This document shows, piece by piece, positions 8,278 to 16,490 of a stretch of DNA of 64,000 nt. The notes below the pieces were generated by a model that was given only the letters and a program-made list of their open reading frames with translations, was not told the DNA's origin and searched no databases. A program made the translations under genes and the position numbers. The first letter of the stretch is position 1. Every line of letters begins with the position of its first letter. The DNA comes from Alphaproteobacteria bacterium (GTDB lineage: Bacteria; Pseudomonadota; Alphaproteobacteria; Reyranellales; Reyranellaceae), in assembly GCA_017308235.1 (NCBI GenBank), contig JAFKFL010000009.1, positions 124,001 to 188,000 of the forward strand, read 5' to 3'.

Positions 8278-9365
8278 GTCGCACGATGCGCACGGTCCGC
8301 CTGAAAGGCAATGTGAACGGCCGGAATGACTCCTTTGGCGATCGCCTCGAGATCGTCGACCGCCTGACGCAGGGACATGCCCGGCGGCCGCGGCTGGAAG
8401 ATGATGTGGTCGACGTCGAGGCGCGGCTGCCAGTCGATGATCTTCCTGGCGATGTCATCAGGCGTGCCCAAAAGCCAGCGCTCCTGCATGAACTCTTCGG
8501 ACATGAAATAGGGATTGTCGCTGGTGAGCGGCCGACGCTCGCCGGTTGCGCGATCGACATAGGAGAGGCCCACGCGCTCGGGCGCGTACTGGACGCGGTA
8601 GACTTGGTCGATGAAGGGTTGATGCCGCTTCATTGCATCGGCAGCCGAATCACCCACCAGGATCTCGCGCATCAAGGCGCGTGGCAGCGGTCCCGCATTC
8701 TGGCGTGCGACTTCTTCGTCGAACGAGCGAAGCTGGCGGACCAGATGCTCCAGCTCGATCAGTGGCGCGACCAGGAAGCCAGCGCGATGCTTCACGGCCC
8801 GCGCCCGCGCCTTGGGTGCTGCGGCGCCGATCCAGAGCGGCAGTTGGCCCGGTCTGACCGGCGGCGGCCGCAGCAGGCCATCCTTTACCTTGAAGGTGCG
8901 GCCGTCATAGTCGAACCGCTCGCCCTTCCAGGCGAGGCCCAGGATGTCGAGTGACTCTTCGAAAGCCGACGTGCGCTTCGCATAAGGCCAGCCGAACATC
9001 TCGAACTCAGCCGGCCGATAGCCCTGCCCCAACCCGATCTCGATGCGGCCGCCCGACAGATTGTCGACCACCGCGAGATCCTCGGCCAACCGCAACGGAT
9101 GGCCGGCGAGCGGCGCGAGCGCGATCGCCTGGCCGATCCGGCAGTTCGGTGCGGCGACCGCCAGCGCCGCACAGGCGACCACCGGCGACGGACAATAACC
9201 ATCCGCCTCGCCGTGATGCTCGCTGGCCCAGACCGAATGGAAACCGAGCCGGTTCGCCTCGGCCGCAAGCTCGATCCCCTCCCGATAGGCCTTGTCGTAC
9301 GGTTCCCCCAGTTCGCGATGCGCCTGGAAGCTGAAGGAGACGCCGAATTGGGGAGCTTTGGTCAT
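8274..9365 (-). CDS. LLM class flavin-dependent oxidoreductase (2 of 12), luciferase-like EHH subgroup
   Basis: 363-aa luciferase-like barrel. The start 'MTKAPQFGVSF' at 9365 is chosen because an upstream in-frame extension would only translate the palindromic repeat at 9391-9464. Seen: 'SVWASEHHGEADG' (the E-H-H motif typical of alkanal-monooxygenase-like members), 'VVDNLSGGRIEIGLGQGYRP' and 'LPLWIGAAAPKA' for phosphate/cofactor binding. Its stop is coupled to the PhzF start. It is third in the leftward operon 10564, 9474, 8274, 7390. FMN monooxygenase activity is likely; substrate unknown. Confidence 0.9.
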   Translation of the reverse strand: MTKAPQFGVSFSFQAHRELGEPYDKAYREGIELAAEANRLGFHSVWASEHHGEADGYCPSPVVACAALAVAAPNCRIGQAIALAPLAGHPLRLAEDLAVVDNLSGGRIEIGLGQGYRPAEFEMFGWPYAKRTSAFEESLDILGLAWKGERFDYDGRTFKVKDGLLRPPPVRPGQLPLWIGAAAPKARARAVKHRAGFLVAPLIELEHLVRQLRSFDEEVARQNAGPLPRALMREILVGDSAADAMKRHQPFIDQVYRVQYAPERVGLSYVDRATGERRPLTSDNPYFMSEEFMQERWLLGTPDDIARKIIDWQPRLDVDHIIFQPRPPGMSLRQAVDDLEAIAKGVIPAVHIAFQADRAHRAT

Positions 9366-9390
9366 GAAGCACAATCTCTGTCCAGATTCC

Positions 9391-9464
9391 GTGTCATCCC
9401 GAGCGAAGCGAGGGATCCTTCGCAGTGTTGAACCAAAGATCCCTCGCTGCGCTCGGGATGACAC
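9391..9464. repeat. REP-like inverted repeat, copy A
   Basis: Two 27-nt arms (9391-9417 and 9438-9464) pair with one mismatch across a 20-nt loop; the arm core is GTGTCATCCCGAGC. The same element with slightly different arms occurs at 18284-18356. It lies between two same-direction LLM genes, so it may form an mRNA hairpin that stabilises or separates the segments. There is no T-tract, so it is not a classical intrinsic terminator. Confidence 0.9.
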
Positions 9465-9473
9465 ATTTTCCGC

Positions 9474-10547
9474 TCAAACAAAGGCCGTTCGAATCCGCGC
9501 CCAGTCGGCGAGGGCGTGTTCCTGGCCCGGCACGAGCTGGATGGTGAACTGCGTATAGCCAGCGCTGCGCAGCCGATCGATGCGCTGCTTGATCTCGGCC
9601 TCCGAAGCGGTGAAGGACGTGGCGCGGATGAGGTCGGCCGTCACGAAGCGCTTCTCCTCCGGCTTCACGAACATCAGATGCCCGCGATGGTTCTGCAGGT
9701 AGCGCGCCTCCCTGGGCTCGAAGGTGCGGGCGAGCTCGATATAGCCGTCGAGTTCGGGACGCGCTTTCGACGGCATGCCGGCGGTGCCGGGCTTCAGACC
9801 CGACAGCGCCTCGTCGGCGGCGCGATGGAGCATCACGGCAGCACGCGGCCCCGCCTGCGCCATGGCGCGCTCTGAATCGGCAGGCTCGCCGTCCTGCAGC
9901 ACGCAACCCAACGCAAAGGCGGCAGCCTGCAGGTCACCGAGCGCATGGCCCGCCTTCTGCCAGTCCTGCCGCATCGCCTCGACCTCGCGCACACCGTGCT
10001 CGACAGTGGAGACGAAATCGATCCAGCCGGCCTTGAGCTTGGCGGTCAGCGCGCGGGTGCGTGGCCCGAAGGCCGAGAGATGAAGCGCGATCGGATCGCG
10101 CGTGTTGAACAAGGGCAGCTCGGGATTGAGGAAGCGGATCTTGTGCTGCTGGCCCTCCATCTCGAAGTCGACGGTCTCGCGGCGCAAGAGGCCGTAGACC
10201 TGCGCGATGTAGGTCTCCATGTCCTTCACCTTCATTGCGCCAAAGCCCATGGCGCGACGGGCGGTGAAGCCGGTGCCGACCCCGAAGTCGATGCGGCCGG
10301 GCGCGAGCTGGTTCAGCGTGGCGATCGCGTTGGCCGCCACAGGCGCGATGCGGTTCGACGGCACCAGCACGCCGGTGCCGAGCCGGATGCGACGCGTGTT
10401 CACGGCCGCGGCGCCCATGGCCACGAAGCAATCGGCGCTCAGCATCTGCGTGTCGTAGAACCAGGCGTGGGTGAAGCCGAGTTCCTCGGCGCGCTGCGTC
10501 ACCTTCCAGGAATCTGCCGCTGTCGGCAGGGCGATGCCGAAGTCCAT
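9474..10547 (-). CDS. LLM class flavin-dependent oxidoreductase (3 of 12)
   Basis: 357-aa luciferase-like barrel starting 'MDFGIALPTAADSW' at 10547, where GGGAGG precedes the ATG; a longer upstream reading is an overlap with the neighbouring gene. Landmarks: 'HAWFYDTQML', 'IRLGTGVLVPSNR', 'QLAPGRIDFGVGTGFTARR' and a C-terminal 'VTADLIRATSFTAS' region. The 'FYDTQ' and 'GTGFTARRAMG' forms place it in a subgroup different from its neighbours. It starts 16 bp after the upstream LLM (10564) ends, so they share a transcript. The substrate is unknown. Confidence 0.9.
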   Translation of the reverse strand: MDFGIALPTAADSWKVTQRAEELGFTHAWFYDTQMLSADCFVAMGAAAVNTRRIRLGTGVLVPSNRIAPVAANAIATLNQLAPGRIDFGVGTGFTARRAMGFGAMKVKDMETYIAQVYGLLRRETVDFEMEGQQHKIRFLNPELPLFNTRDPIALHLSAFGPRTRALTAKLKAGWIDFVSTVEHGVREVEAMRQDWQKAGHALGDLQAAAFALGCVLQDGEPADSERAMAQAGPRAAVMLHRAADEALSGLKPGTAGMPSKARPELDGYIELARTFEPREARYLQNHRGHLMFVKPEEKRFVTADLIRATSFTASEAEIKQRIDRLRSAGYTQFTIQLVPGQEHALADWARIRTAFV

Positions 10548-10563
10548 TTTTGGTTCCCTCCCC

Positions 10564-11424
10564 TTATGTGTCTGCCAGCGCCTGGAGCATGCGGTCGCGT
10601 GCCGCAAAGTCGCCGTCGGCATGCACCGGCTGCAGGCAGACATGCGTGGCGCCGGTGTCGAAGTGCGCGCGCAGCCCCTTCTTGATCGCGGCTGAATCGC
10701 CCCACAGCACCATGGCATCGATGAAGCGATCGCTTCCGCCATCGGCCAATTCGGCCTCGGTGAAGCCAAGCCGCAGCCAGTTGTTGCGGTAGTTGGGCAG
10801 CACCAGGTAGCGCGCCAGCTCCTTGCGGCCGAGCGCACGCGCCTTTGCCGGATCGGTTTCGATCGTGACCTTCTGCTCGACCGCGAGCACCTTCTTGGGT
10901 CCCAGGATCTTCGCCGCCTCCGCGGTATGTTGAGGCGTCACGTTGTAGGGCACGGCGCCCTGCGACTTCTCCCCGCTCAAGGCCAGCATCTTCGGACCCA
11001 ACGCCGCCACCAGCACCGGCGCGTCTTGTCCCGTCGGGAGGTCTTTGTGCAGGCCGTCGAGATAGGCGCGCATGGTCGCGAGCGGCTTGTCGTAGCGATG
11101 GCCACGCAAGCCCTCGACCATCGGGACGTGGCTGACGCCGAGGCCGAGCACGAACCGGCCGCCATAAAGATTGTTCAGCGAGACCATGGCGCGCCGTGCA
11201 GTGTACGGGTCGCGCGCATAGATGTTGGCGATCGAGCTGCCGATCATGAGGCGACTGCTCTTCGAAAGCAGGTACGCCGCGAGCGACATTGATTCATAAC
11301 CGAGCGATTCGGGATACCAAAAGGTGCCGTAGCCGTTCTTCTCCACGGCCTGCACCAGATCGGCGAGCTGCGCTCCATTCAACTTGTCGACCGAATACCA
11401 AACACCGAGGCGTCCGAGCTGCAT
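10564..11424 (-). CDS. LLM class oxidoreductase (4 of 12), MSMEG_4141/TIGR03620-like
   Basis: 286-aa member of the LLM subgroup annotated in actinobacteria as F420-dependent (TIGR03620). The hallmark 'SSIANIYARDPYTARRA' and 'YGGRFVLGLGVSHVPMVEG' are present, as is 'YPESLGYES'. The start at 11424 (MQLGRLGVWY) has GGAG upstream. It is the first gene of the leftward arm, 82 bp from the divergent LLM at 11507. F420 use is suggested only by family naming; no F420 biosynthesis gene is in the window, so FMN remains possible. Confidence 0.9.
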   Translation of the reverse strand: MQLGRLGVWYSVDKLNGAQLADLVQAVEKNGYGTFWYPESLGYESMSLAAYLLSKSSRLMIGSSIANIYARDPYTARRAMVSLNNLYGGRFVLGLGVSHVPMVEGLRGHRYDKPLATMRAYLDGLHKDLPTGQDAPVLVAALGPKMLALSGEKSQGAVPYNVTPQHTAEAAKILGPKKVLAVEQKVTIETDPAKARALGRKELARYLVLPNYRNNWLRLGFTEAELADGGSDRFIDAMVLWGDSAAIKKGLRAHFDTGATHVCLQPVHADGDFAARDRMLQALADT

Positions 11425-11468
11425 GGCTGAAATCTCCATAACGTTGCGGGCTTGGCGGGCGACGTTAG

Positions 11469-11483
11469 CGGACGTATCGTCCG
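11469..11483. promoter_or_regulatory. Palindrome in the divergent LLM control region
   Basis: CGGACG-TAT-CGTCCG, a perfect 6-bp-arm inverted repeat, lies in the only intergenic gap between the leftward and rightward LLM arms (11425-11506). An approximate direct repeat ACGTTGCGG/ACGTTAGCGG is also present there. It could be an operator controlling both arms. No regulator gene is in the window, and the -10/-35 boxes are not distinct enough to call. Confidence 0.4.
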
Positions 11484-11506
11484 AAATCGATTCCGGAGGA
11501 CTTCGC

Positions 11507-12349
11507 ATGGATCTGGGCGTTTGCTATTTCCCAACCGACTACGGAATCGACATGAGCGAGCTTGGGCGAGCGCTCGAGGAACGCGGCTTCAAATCCCTGT
11601 ACCTGCCCGAGCACACCCATATTCCGCTGAGCAGGCGCACGCCCTTCCCCGGCGGCGGCGAGTTACCCAAGCGATACTCGCATACCCATGATCCGTTCGT
11701 GGCTTTGTCCTTCGCAGCGGCAGTCACCAAGAAGCTCAAGCTGGGCACCGGCATCCTGCTGGTCCCGCAGCATGAGCCGATCGTCACCGCCAAGGCGATC
11801 GCAAGCCTCGACCAGCTCTCAGGCGGGCGCTTCGTCTTCGGCATCGGCGGCGGCTGGAACGTCGACGAGATGGAAAATCACGGCGCAACGCACGCCAACC
11901 GCTTCAAGATCATGCGCGAGCACGTCCTGGCCATGAAAGCGTTGTGGACCGAGGAAAAGGCTTCGTACCACGGCGAGTTCGTGAAGTTCGATCCCGTCTG
12001 GTCGTGGCCCAAGCCCAAGCAGAGGCCGAATCCGCCCATCCTCCTGGGCGGCGAGACGGATCACACGCTGCGCCGCATCATCGAATATTGCGACGGCTGG
12101 CTGCCACGCCCGCGTGGCTTCGATCCAGTCCAGGGCATCGAACGGCTGCACCGCATGGCTTCCGAGAAGAAACGCGATCCCAAGTCGCTTTCAGTGACCG
12201 TGTTCGGCGCGCCGGCCGATTCAGCCGTGCTCGCAAGCTACGCCAAATCAGGCATCGATGGCGCACTGCTCGCGATCCCCGATGCCAGCCGCGACGAGAT
12301 CCTGCGCCAGCTCGATCAGTGGGCGCCGCTTGCCAAGGCGCATGCATGA
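11507..12349 (+). CDS. LLM class oxidoreductase (5 of 12), TIGR03619-like
   Basis: 280-aa luciferase-like protein of the Rv2161c/TIGR03619 type. Seen: 'MDLGVCYFPTDYGIDMSELG', 'LYLPEHTHIPLSRR', 'LKLGTGILLVPQHEP', 'DQLSGGRFVFGIGGGWN' and 'PPILLGGETDHTLRR'. GGAGGA precedes the ATG at 11507. It is first in the rightward arm; its stop overlaps the next LLM start (ATGA at 12346-12349). It is closely similar to the LLM at 13414-14265 (same PEH-HIPLSR-GGELPK signature), so the two are probably duplicates separated by gene 12346. Confidence 0.91.
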   Translation: MDLGVCYFPTDYGIDMSELGRALEERGFKSLYLPEHTHIPLSRRTPFPGGGELPKRYSHTHDPFVALSFAAAVTKKLKLGTGILLVPQHEPIVTAKAIASLDQLSGGRFVFGIGGGWNVDEMENHGATHANRFKIMREHVLAMKALWTEEKASYHGEFVKFDPVWSWPKPKQRPNPPILLGGETDHTLRRIIEYCDGWLPRPRGFDPVQGIERLHRMASEKKRDPKSLSVTVFGAPADSAVLASYAKSGIDGALLAIPDASRDEILRQLDQWAPLAKAHA

Positions 12350-13329
12350 CCGTCGCCATCGGCCTCGGCTTGATGGACTTTCCCTTCGCCGGGGCCGCTG
12401 ACTATTGGCGCTGGGTCGACCTTTGCGAAGCCGGTGGTGTCGATTCGATCTGGCAGACCGACCGCTTGGTGAGCCGCCAGCCCATCCTCGAGTGCATGGC
12501 GACCATGGCGGCGCTGGCCGGCCGCACGCGGCGGCTGCGCTTTGGCATGAACGTCGTGTCGCTCGCATTGCGCGATCCGGTGCTGCTCGCCAAGCAATGC
12601 GCAACGGTCGACGTCCTGTCCGAAGGCCGCCTGCTGCCGGCCTTCGGGATCGGCAGCCCGCTCGGTCCAGAATGGCAGGCGCTGAATATCGACACACGCA
12701 CGCGCGGCAAGCGCACCGACGAGGCGTTGGAGATCATCGCGCGGCTGTGGCGCGAGGACAGCGTTGATTTCACTGGCACCCACTATCGCCTGAGCGGCGC
12801 CTCGATCTCGCCCAAGCCGGTGCAGCCCGATCTGCCGATGTGGATCGGCGGATCGTCGGCTGCCGCCATCCGGCGCACTGCGCGCTACGGCACCGGCTGG
12901 CAAGGTGGCGGCGAAATGCCGGCCGATGCCGCGCGCGTCGTGGCCGCCATCAAGGCGGCGACGACCGAAGCCGGGCGATCGATCGACAACGACCATTATG
13001 GCGCGAGCTTTCCGTTCTATTTCGGATCGGCAAGCGACAGTGTCGTCGGACCCGCGATGGCAGCCTACACCAAGCGCACCGGTCGCAAGGGCGACCAATA
13101 CTTCGCGATCGGCGACGAAGCCACGATCCTCGAGCGTGTCGGTGAATACGTGGCGGGCGGTGTCGAGAAATTCATCCTGCGACCCGTCGGGGCCGATGGC
13201 AGCGCGGTCATCGCGCAGACGCGTCGCCTGATCGACAAGGTCCTGCCGCTTGTCGCCACGCGGTGGCCAAAGACAATAAACCAACCTCACCCTGAGGAGG
13301 TCGCGCAGCGACCGTCTCGAAGGGTGTGA
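12346..13329 (+). CDS. LLM class flavin-dependent oxidoreductase (6 of 12)
   Basis: 327-aa luciferase-like barrel, translationally coupled to the previous gene by ATGA. Seen: 'GVDSIWQTDRLVSRQP', 'LRFGMNVVSLALRDP', 'DVLSEGRLLPAFGIGS' and 'PMWIGGSSAAAIRRTARYG'. The last ~15 codons (after 'TRWPKTINQP') translate the left arm of the inverted repeat at 13285-13394, so the original stop has probably been lost or replaced by the repeat. This C-terminal tail is unlikely to be functional. Substrate unknown. Confidence 0.9.
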   Translation: MTVAIGLGLMDFPFAGAADYWRWVDLCEAGGVDSIWQTDRLVSRQPILECMATMAALAGRTRRLRFGMNVVSLALRDPVLLAKQCATVDVLSEGRLLPAFGIGSPLGPEWQALNIDTRTRGKRTDEALEIIARLWREDSVDFTGTHYRLSGASISPKPVQPDLPMWIGGSSAAAIRRTARYGTGWQGGGEMPADAARVVAAIKAATTEAGRSIDNDHYGASFPFYFGSASDSVVGPAMAAYTKRTGRKGDQYFAIGDEATILERVGEYVAGGVEKFILRPVGADGSAVIAQTRRLIDKVLPLVATRWPKTINQPHPEEVAQRPSRRV

Positions 13330-13394
13330 TCGAAGGCAGCTTTTGTTGCCCACCCTTCGAGACGCGGTCCTGCGGACCGCTTCTCAGGGTGAGG
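13285..13394. repeat. Large imperfect inverted repeat (REP/BIME-like)
   Basis: Arms 13285-13326 and 13351-13394 begin CCTCACCCTGAG and end CAGGGTGAGG, with a second pairing block CTCGAAGGGTG/CACCCTTCGAG. A hairpin of about 40 bp per arm with a short central loop can form. Elements of this style are familiar in alphaproteobacterial genomes. The left arm is read as the end of the upstream LLM gene, and the right arm ends 19 bp before the next LLM start, just ahead of its Shine-Dalgarno. Confidence 0.88.
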
Positions 13395-13413
13395 TGTTGC
13401 AGGAGGAAAGATC

Positions 13414-14265
13414 ATGCATCTCGGCGCGGCGATGTTCTTTACCGATTACTCCATGGCGCCGGGTGAGCTCGCCAAGGCATTGGAGGAGCGCGGCTTCGAA
13501 TCCCTGTGGGCACCGGAGCACTCGCACATTCCCCTGTCGCGCAAGTCGGCGTTTCCGAGCGGCGGCGAGCTGCCGAAAAAATACTACGACGCGATGGACC
13601 CGTTCGTGACGCTGACGGCAGCGGCGGCGGCCACGACGAAGCTCAAGGTCGGCACCGGCATCTGCCTGGTGATCCAGCGCGATCCCATCCAGACCGCCAA
13701 GCTCGTGGCATCGATCGACCAGATATCGAATGGCCGCTTCCTGTTCGGCGTGGGCAACGGCTGGAACAGCGATGAGATCGAGAACCACGGCACCGCGTTC
13801 AAGAGCCGGCACAAGGTAGCGCGCGAGCGCATCGAGGCGATGAAGGCGATCTGGACCAAGTCCAAGCCCGAATATCACGGTGAGTTCGTGAACTTCGATC
13901 CCATGATGACGTGGCCCAAGCCGGTGCAGAAACCGCATCCGCCTGTTCTGGTCGGCGGTGCGTTCCCCTTCGCCGCCAAGCGCGCCCTGCGCTATGGCGA
14001 CGGCTGGATGCCGCACCGCGCGCGGCCCGACTACGACAACGTGCGCGACCTGCTGCCGAAGTTCCTGCAGATGGCGGCCGAGGCCGAGCGCGATCCGACG
14101 ACAGTGCCGGTGACGATCTGGGGCGCGACCGAGGACGACGATCTTCTGAAGCGCGATCGTGACGCTGGCGTCGTACGCGTCATCATCAGTCTCGACTCGG
14201 CAAAGGCCGACGTCATTCTTCCGCAACTTGATCGCTGGGCGAAACTTTTAAAGAAAGTCATCTGA
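13414..14265 (+). CDS. LLM class oxidoreductase (7 of 12), TIGR03619-like
   Basis: 283-aa luciferase-like protein, starting after a strong GCAGGAGGAAAG Shine-Dalgarno. Seen: 'MHLGAAMFFTDYSMAPGELA', 'LWAPEHSHIPLSRKS', 'LKVGTGICLVIQRDP', 'DQISNGRFLFGVGNGWN' and 'PPVLVGGAFPFAAKR'. It is the sister of the gene at 11507 by shared motifs and length. It is separated from the coupled upstream pair by the large inverted repeat, so it may be expressed at a different level. Cofactor unproven. Confidence 0.91.
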   Translation: MHLGAAMFFTDYSMAPGELAKALEERGFESLWAPEHSHIPLSRKSAFPSGGELPKKYYDAMDPFVTLTAAAAATTKLKVGTGICLVIQRDPIQTAKLVASIDQISNGRFLFGVGNGWNSDEIENHGTAFKSRHKVARERIEAMKAIWTKSKPEYHGEFVNFDPMMTWPKPVQKPHPPVLVGGAFPFAAKRALRYGDGWMPHRARPDYDNVRDLLPKFLQMAAEAERDPTTVPVTIWGATEDDDLLKRDRDAGVVRVIISLDSAKADVILPQLDRWAKLLKKVI

Positions 14266-14357
14266 ACCCGCACCACAGAGCAAGTTCTCAGCGACGTCGC
14301 GGTTTGACTCCCCAGGATTGGATTGCAACCATCCTCACGATCATGTGAGGAGTGCGT

Positions 14358-15143
14358 ATGGCGGGCATCAACTGGTCAGACTCCACCGTGGAGGCAGCGG
14401 GCATAAAACTCCACGTGGCGCGCGCCGGTCGCGGCCGTCCCGTGATGGTGCTGCACCATGAAACCGGCACGCTCGATCGTCTCCCATTCTATGATGCACT
14501 GGCCAACCACTATGACGTGCTGGTGCCGCATCATCCGGGCTTCAGCCGGTCGCAGCGGCCGGAGTGGATGCGCAACACGCGCGACATCGCCGTCATCTAC
14601 CGCGGCCTTTTAGGCACGCTCGGTCTTCGCGACGCAGCGCTGATTGGCCTCGGCTTCGGCGGCTGGATCGCGGCCGAAATGGCCAGCATGGCGCCGGCTG
14701 ACCTTTCGCACCTGGTGCTGGTCGGCGCCATGGGCATCAAGCCGCCGGAAGGCGACATCCTCGACCTCGCCCTCACCGGCTACATCGACTACGCACGTGC
14801 CGGTTTCCATGATCAGAAGGCCTTCGATCGCGTCTACGGCGCCGCCCCTTCGACCGATCAGCTCGAGATGTGGGACATCTGCCGCGAGATGAGCTTCCGC
14901 ATCGCCTGGAAGCCCTACATGTACAGCCAGACCCTGCCGCATCTTCTCGGCGCGGTCCGCGCGCCGGCGCTGGTGGTCTGGGGCAACGAGGACAAGGTGG
15001 TGCCGGCAAGCGCGGGCAAGCGTTATGTCGAAGCGCTGCCGCACGCCAAGCTGCACGTCGTCAAATCATGCGGCCATTGCGTCGACATGGAGCAACCTGA
15101 AGTTCTTGCCAAGCTGGTCACCGATTTCATCGGTCGGGAGTAG
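14358..15143 (+). CDS. Alpha/beta hydrolase
   Basis: 261-aa alpha/beta-fold hydrolase. The oxyanion segment is 'HHETGTLDRLPF', and the nucleophile elbow position reads 'GLGFGGWIAAEMAS', in which the usual Ser/Asp is replaced by Phe (G-L-G-F-G-G). 'VVWGNEDKVVPA' supplies the acid region and 'SCGHCVDMEQPE' the His region. The unusual elbow may mean non-canonical chemistry. The ATG at 14358 has TGAGGAG upstream; an in-frame GTG at 14352 is less likely. It sits 5 bp before the next LLM, so a paired oxidation-hydrolysis step is plausible (inference). Confidence 0.88.
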   Translation: MAGINWSDSTVEAAGIKLHVARAGRGRPVMVLHHETGTLDRLPFYDALANHYDVLVPHHPGFSRSQRPEWMRNTRDIAVIYRGLLGTLGLRDAALIGLGFGGWIAAEMASMAPADLSHLVLVGAMGIKPPEGDILDLALTGYIDYARAGFHDQKAFDRVYGAAPSTDQLEMWDICREMSFRIAWKPYMYSQTLPHLLGAVRAPALVVWGNEDKVVPASAGKRYVEALPHAKLHVVKSCGHCVDMEQPEVLAKLVTDFIGRE

Positions 15144-15148
15144 TCGCC

Positions 15149-16393
15149 ATGCACCTGATGTATTTCACCGAACAGCCGATGTCGGCCTATCCCGAGGAAG
15201 CCGGCCGTGACTTCGGCGCCACGGCGCTGATGTTGTCCAACAAGCATTTCGATCCGGTCGCGGGCTCGCGGCTCTACAACAACTACATCGAGCAATACAT
15301 GCTGGCCGAAGAGGTCGGCGTCGACGGCATTATGCTGAATGAGCACCACAACGCGCCATTCTGCATGCAGGCCAAGGCCAACATCTTCGCCTCGATCCTG
15401 GCCGGCATGACCAAGAAGGTGAAGATCGTGATGCTGGGCAATCCGCTGCCGCTGGCGGAGAACCCGATCCGGCTTGCCGAAGAGCTCGCCATGATCGACA
15501 TGATCTCGAAGGGCCGGCTTGTCTCGGGTTTCGTGCGCGGCGGCGGGCAGGAGCAGCTCGCGACCGGCGTCAATCCCGCCTTCAACCGCGAGCGTTTCGA
15601 GGAGGCGCACGAGCTGGTCGTCCAGGCCTGGACGAAGACCGGGCCGTTCCGCTTCGAAGGCACGCACTACCAGCACCGCGTGGTGAACCCCTGGGCCGTG
15701 CCCTTGCAGAAGCCCTATCCGCGCGTCTGGATCCCGGGCGTCATCAGCAAGGAGACGATCATCTGGGCGGCGCAGCAGCGCTACCCCTACATCGCACTCA
15801 ACACCTCGATCGAGCAGACCAAGAAGATCTGGGAGCTCTACGACAACACGGCGGCGCAAGTCGGCTATGTCGGCGGGCCGGAAAATCGCGGTTACCTGAT
15901 CCAGGTCCATATCTCCGACAGCGAGGAGAAGGCGATCGAGAACGCCAAGCAGTTCCGCTGGATGCAGGGCGAGTTCACCGGCCTCGCTCATCCGGTGTGG
16001 AGCACGCCCTCGGGCTACAGCTCGCCTTCCAACCGCCGCCAGTTCGTCGAGTTCGCCGCCGGCCGCGCCGACAATCCGCGCGCCAGCACGACCTTCGAAC
16101 AGCAGGTGGCCGATCTGCGCATCATCTGCGGCACGCCCAAGACCGTGGTGGCGAAGCTGAAGCGCATCCTGGAGGAGACGCGGCCTGGCATCCTGGCGCT
16201 GTGGGGCAACGACGGCCGGGTCAGCCAAGAGGACTCGCTCACCTGCATCCGGCTGATGGGCACCGAGGTCTTCCCGGCACTACGCGAGATTGCAAAGAGC
16301 CTCGACCTCAAGAGCCCGTTCGAAGCGGAGGCGCCCGTCCATCTGCGATACTCGAAGGACCTGAAGCCTGCGAAGGCAGCTGCGGCAGAGTAA
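15149..16393 (+). CDS. LLM class flavin-dependent oxidoreductase (8 of 12), alkanal-monooxygenase-like
   Basis: 414 aa, the longest LLM here. Seen: 'MHLMYFTEQPMSAYPEEAG', 'IMLNEHHNAPFCMQ' (E-H-H motif), 'AMIDMISKGRLVSGFVRGGG', 'YQHRVVNPWAVP' and 'PRVWIPGVISKETI'. The length and the NEHHN motif resemble long luciferase-like monooxygenases. A GGGAG Shine-Dalgarno precedes the ATG, and the hydrolase gene ends 5 bp upstream, so the pair is coupled. The Lys/Ala-rich C-terminus (KAAAAE) is probably disordered. FMN-dependent monooxygenation is likely; substrate unknown. Confidence 0.9.
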   Translation: MHLMYFTEQPMSAYPEEAGRDFGATALMLSNKHFDPVAGSRLYNNYIEQYMLAEEVGVDGIMLNEHHNAPFCMQAKANIFASILAGMTKKVKIVMLGNPLPLAENPIRLAEELAMIDMISKGRLVSGFVRGGGQEQLATGVNPAFNRERFEEAHELVVQAWTKTGPFRFEGTHYQHRVVNPWAVPLQKPYPRVWIPGVISKETIIWAAQQRYPYIALNTSIEQTKKIWELYDNTAAQVGYVGGPENRGYLIQVHISDSEEKAIENAKQFRWMQGEFTGLAHPVWSTPSGYSSPSNRRQFVEFAAGRADNPRASTTFEQQVADLRIICGTPKTVVAKLKRILEETRPGILALWGNDGRVSQEDSLTCIRLMGTEVFPALREIAKSLDLKSPFEAEAPVHLRYSKDLKPAKAAAAE

Positions 16394-16397
16394 TCTT

Positions 16398-16468
16398 CTG
16401 GACCGCGCGCATCATGAAAGGCGCATGGGAATGCGCTGACATGAGCGGGCGGGACGCCCGCGGTCCGG
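16398..16468. repeat. Imperfect palindrome with nested hairpin
   Basis: Outer arms CTGGACCGCG (16398-16407) and CGCGGTCCGG (16459-16468) pair with one mismatch. An inner hairpin GCGGGC-GGGAC-GCCCGC occupies 16445-16461 and shares bases with the right outer arm, so the two folds exclude each other. It lies in the 97-bp gap between two same-strand LLM genes. It looks like a REP-type element; no T-tract follows. Confidence 0.65.
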
Positions 16469-16490
16469 CAGAACCATGAAGGAATGAACC

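Noticed and set aside
9366..9464. N-terminal extension of the LLM at 8274 through the palindrome (M-S-S-R-A-Q-R-G-I...)
   Set aside because: The extension only translates a REP-like repeat that also occurs at 18284-18356; the internal ATG at 9365 matches family starts.
10548..10838. Longer reading of the LLM at 9474 beginning at 10838
   Set aside because: It runs out of frame through the neighbouring LLM; the ATG at 10547 has GGGAGG and a typical LLM start.
14333..14350. Short hairpin CCTCAC-GATCAT-GTGAGG overlapping the hydrolase Shine-Dalgarno
   Set aside because: Only 6-bp arms; expected often by chance in high-GC DNA and with no supporting context.
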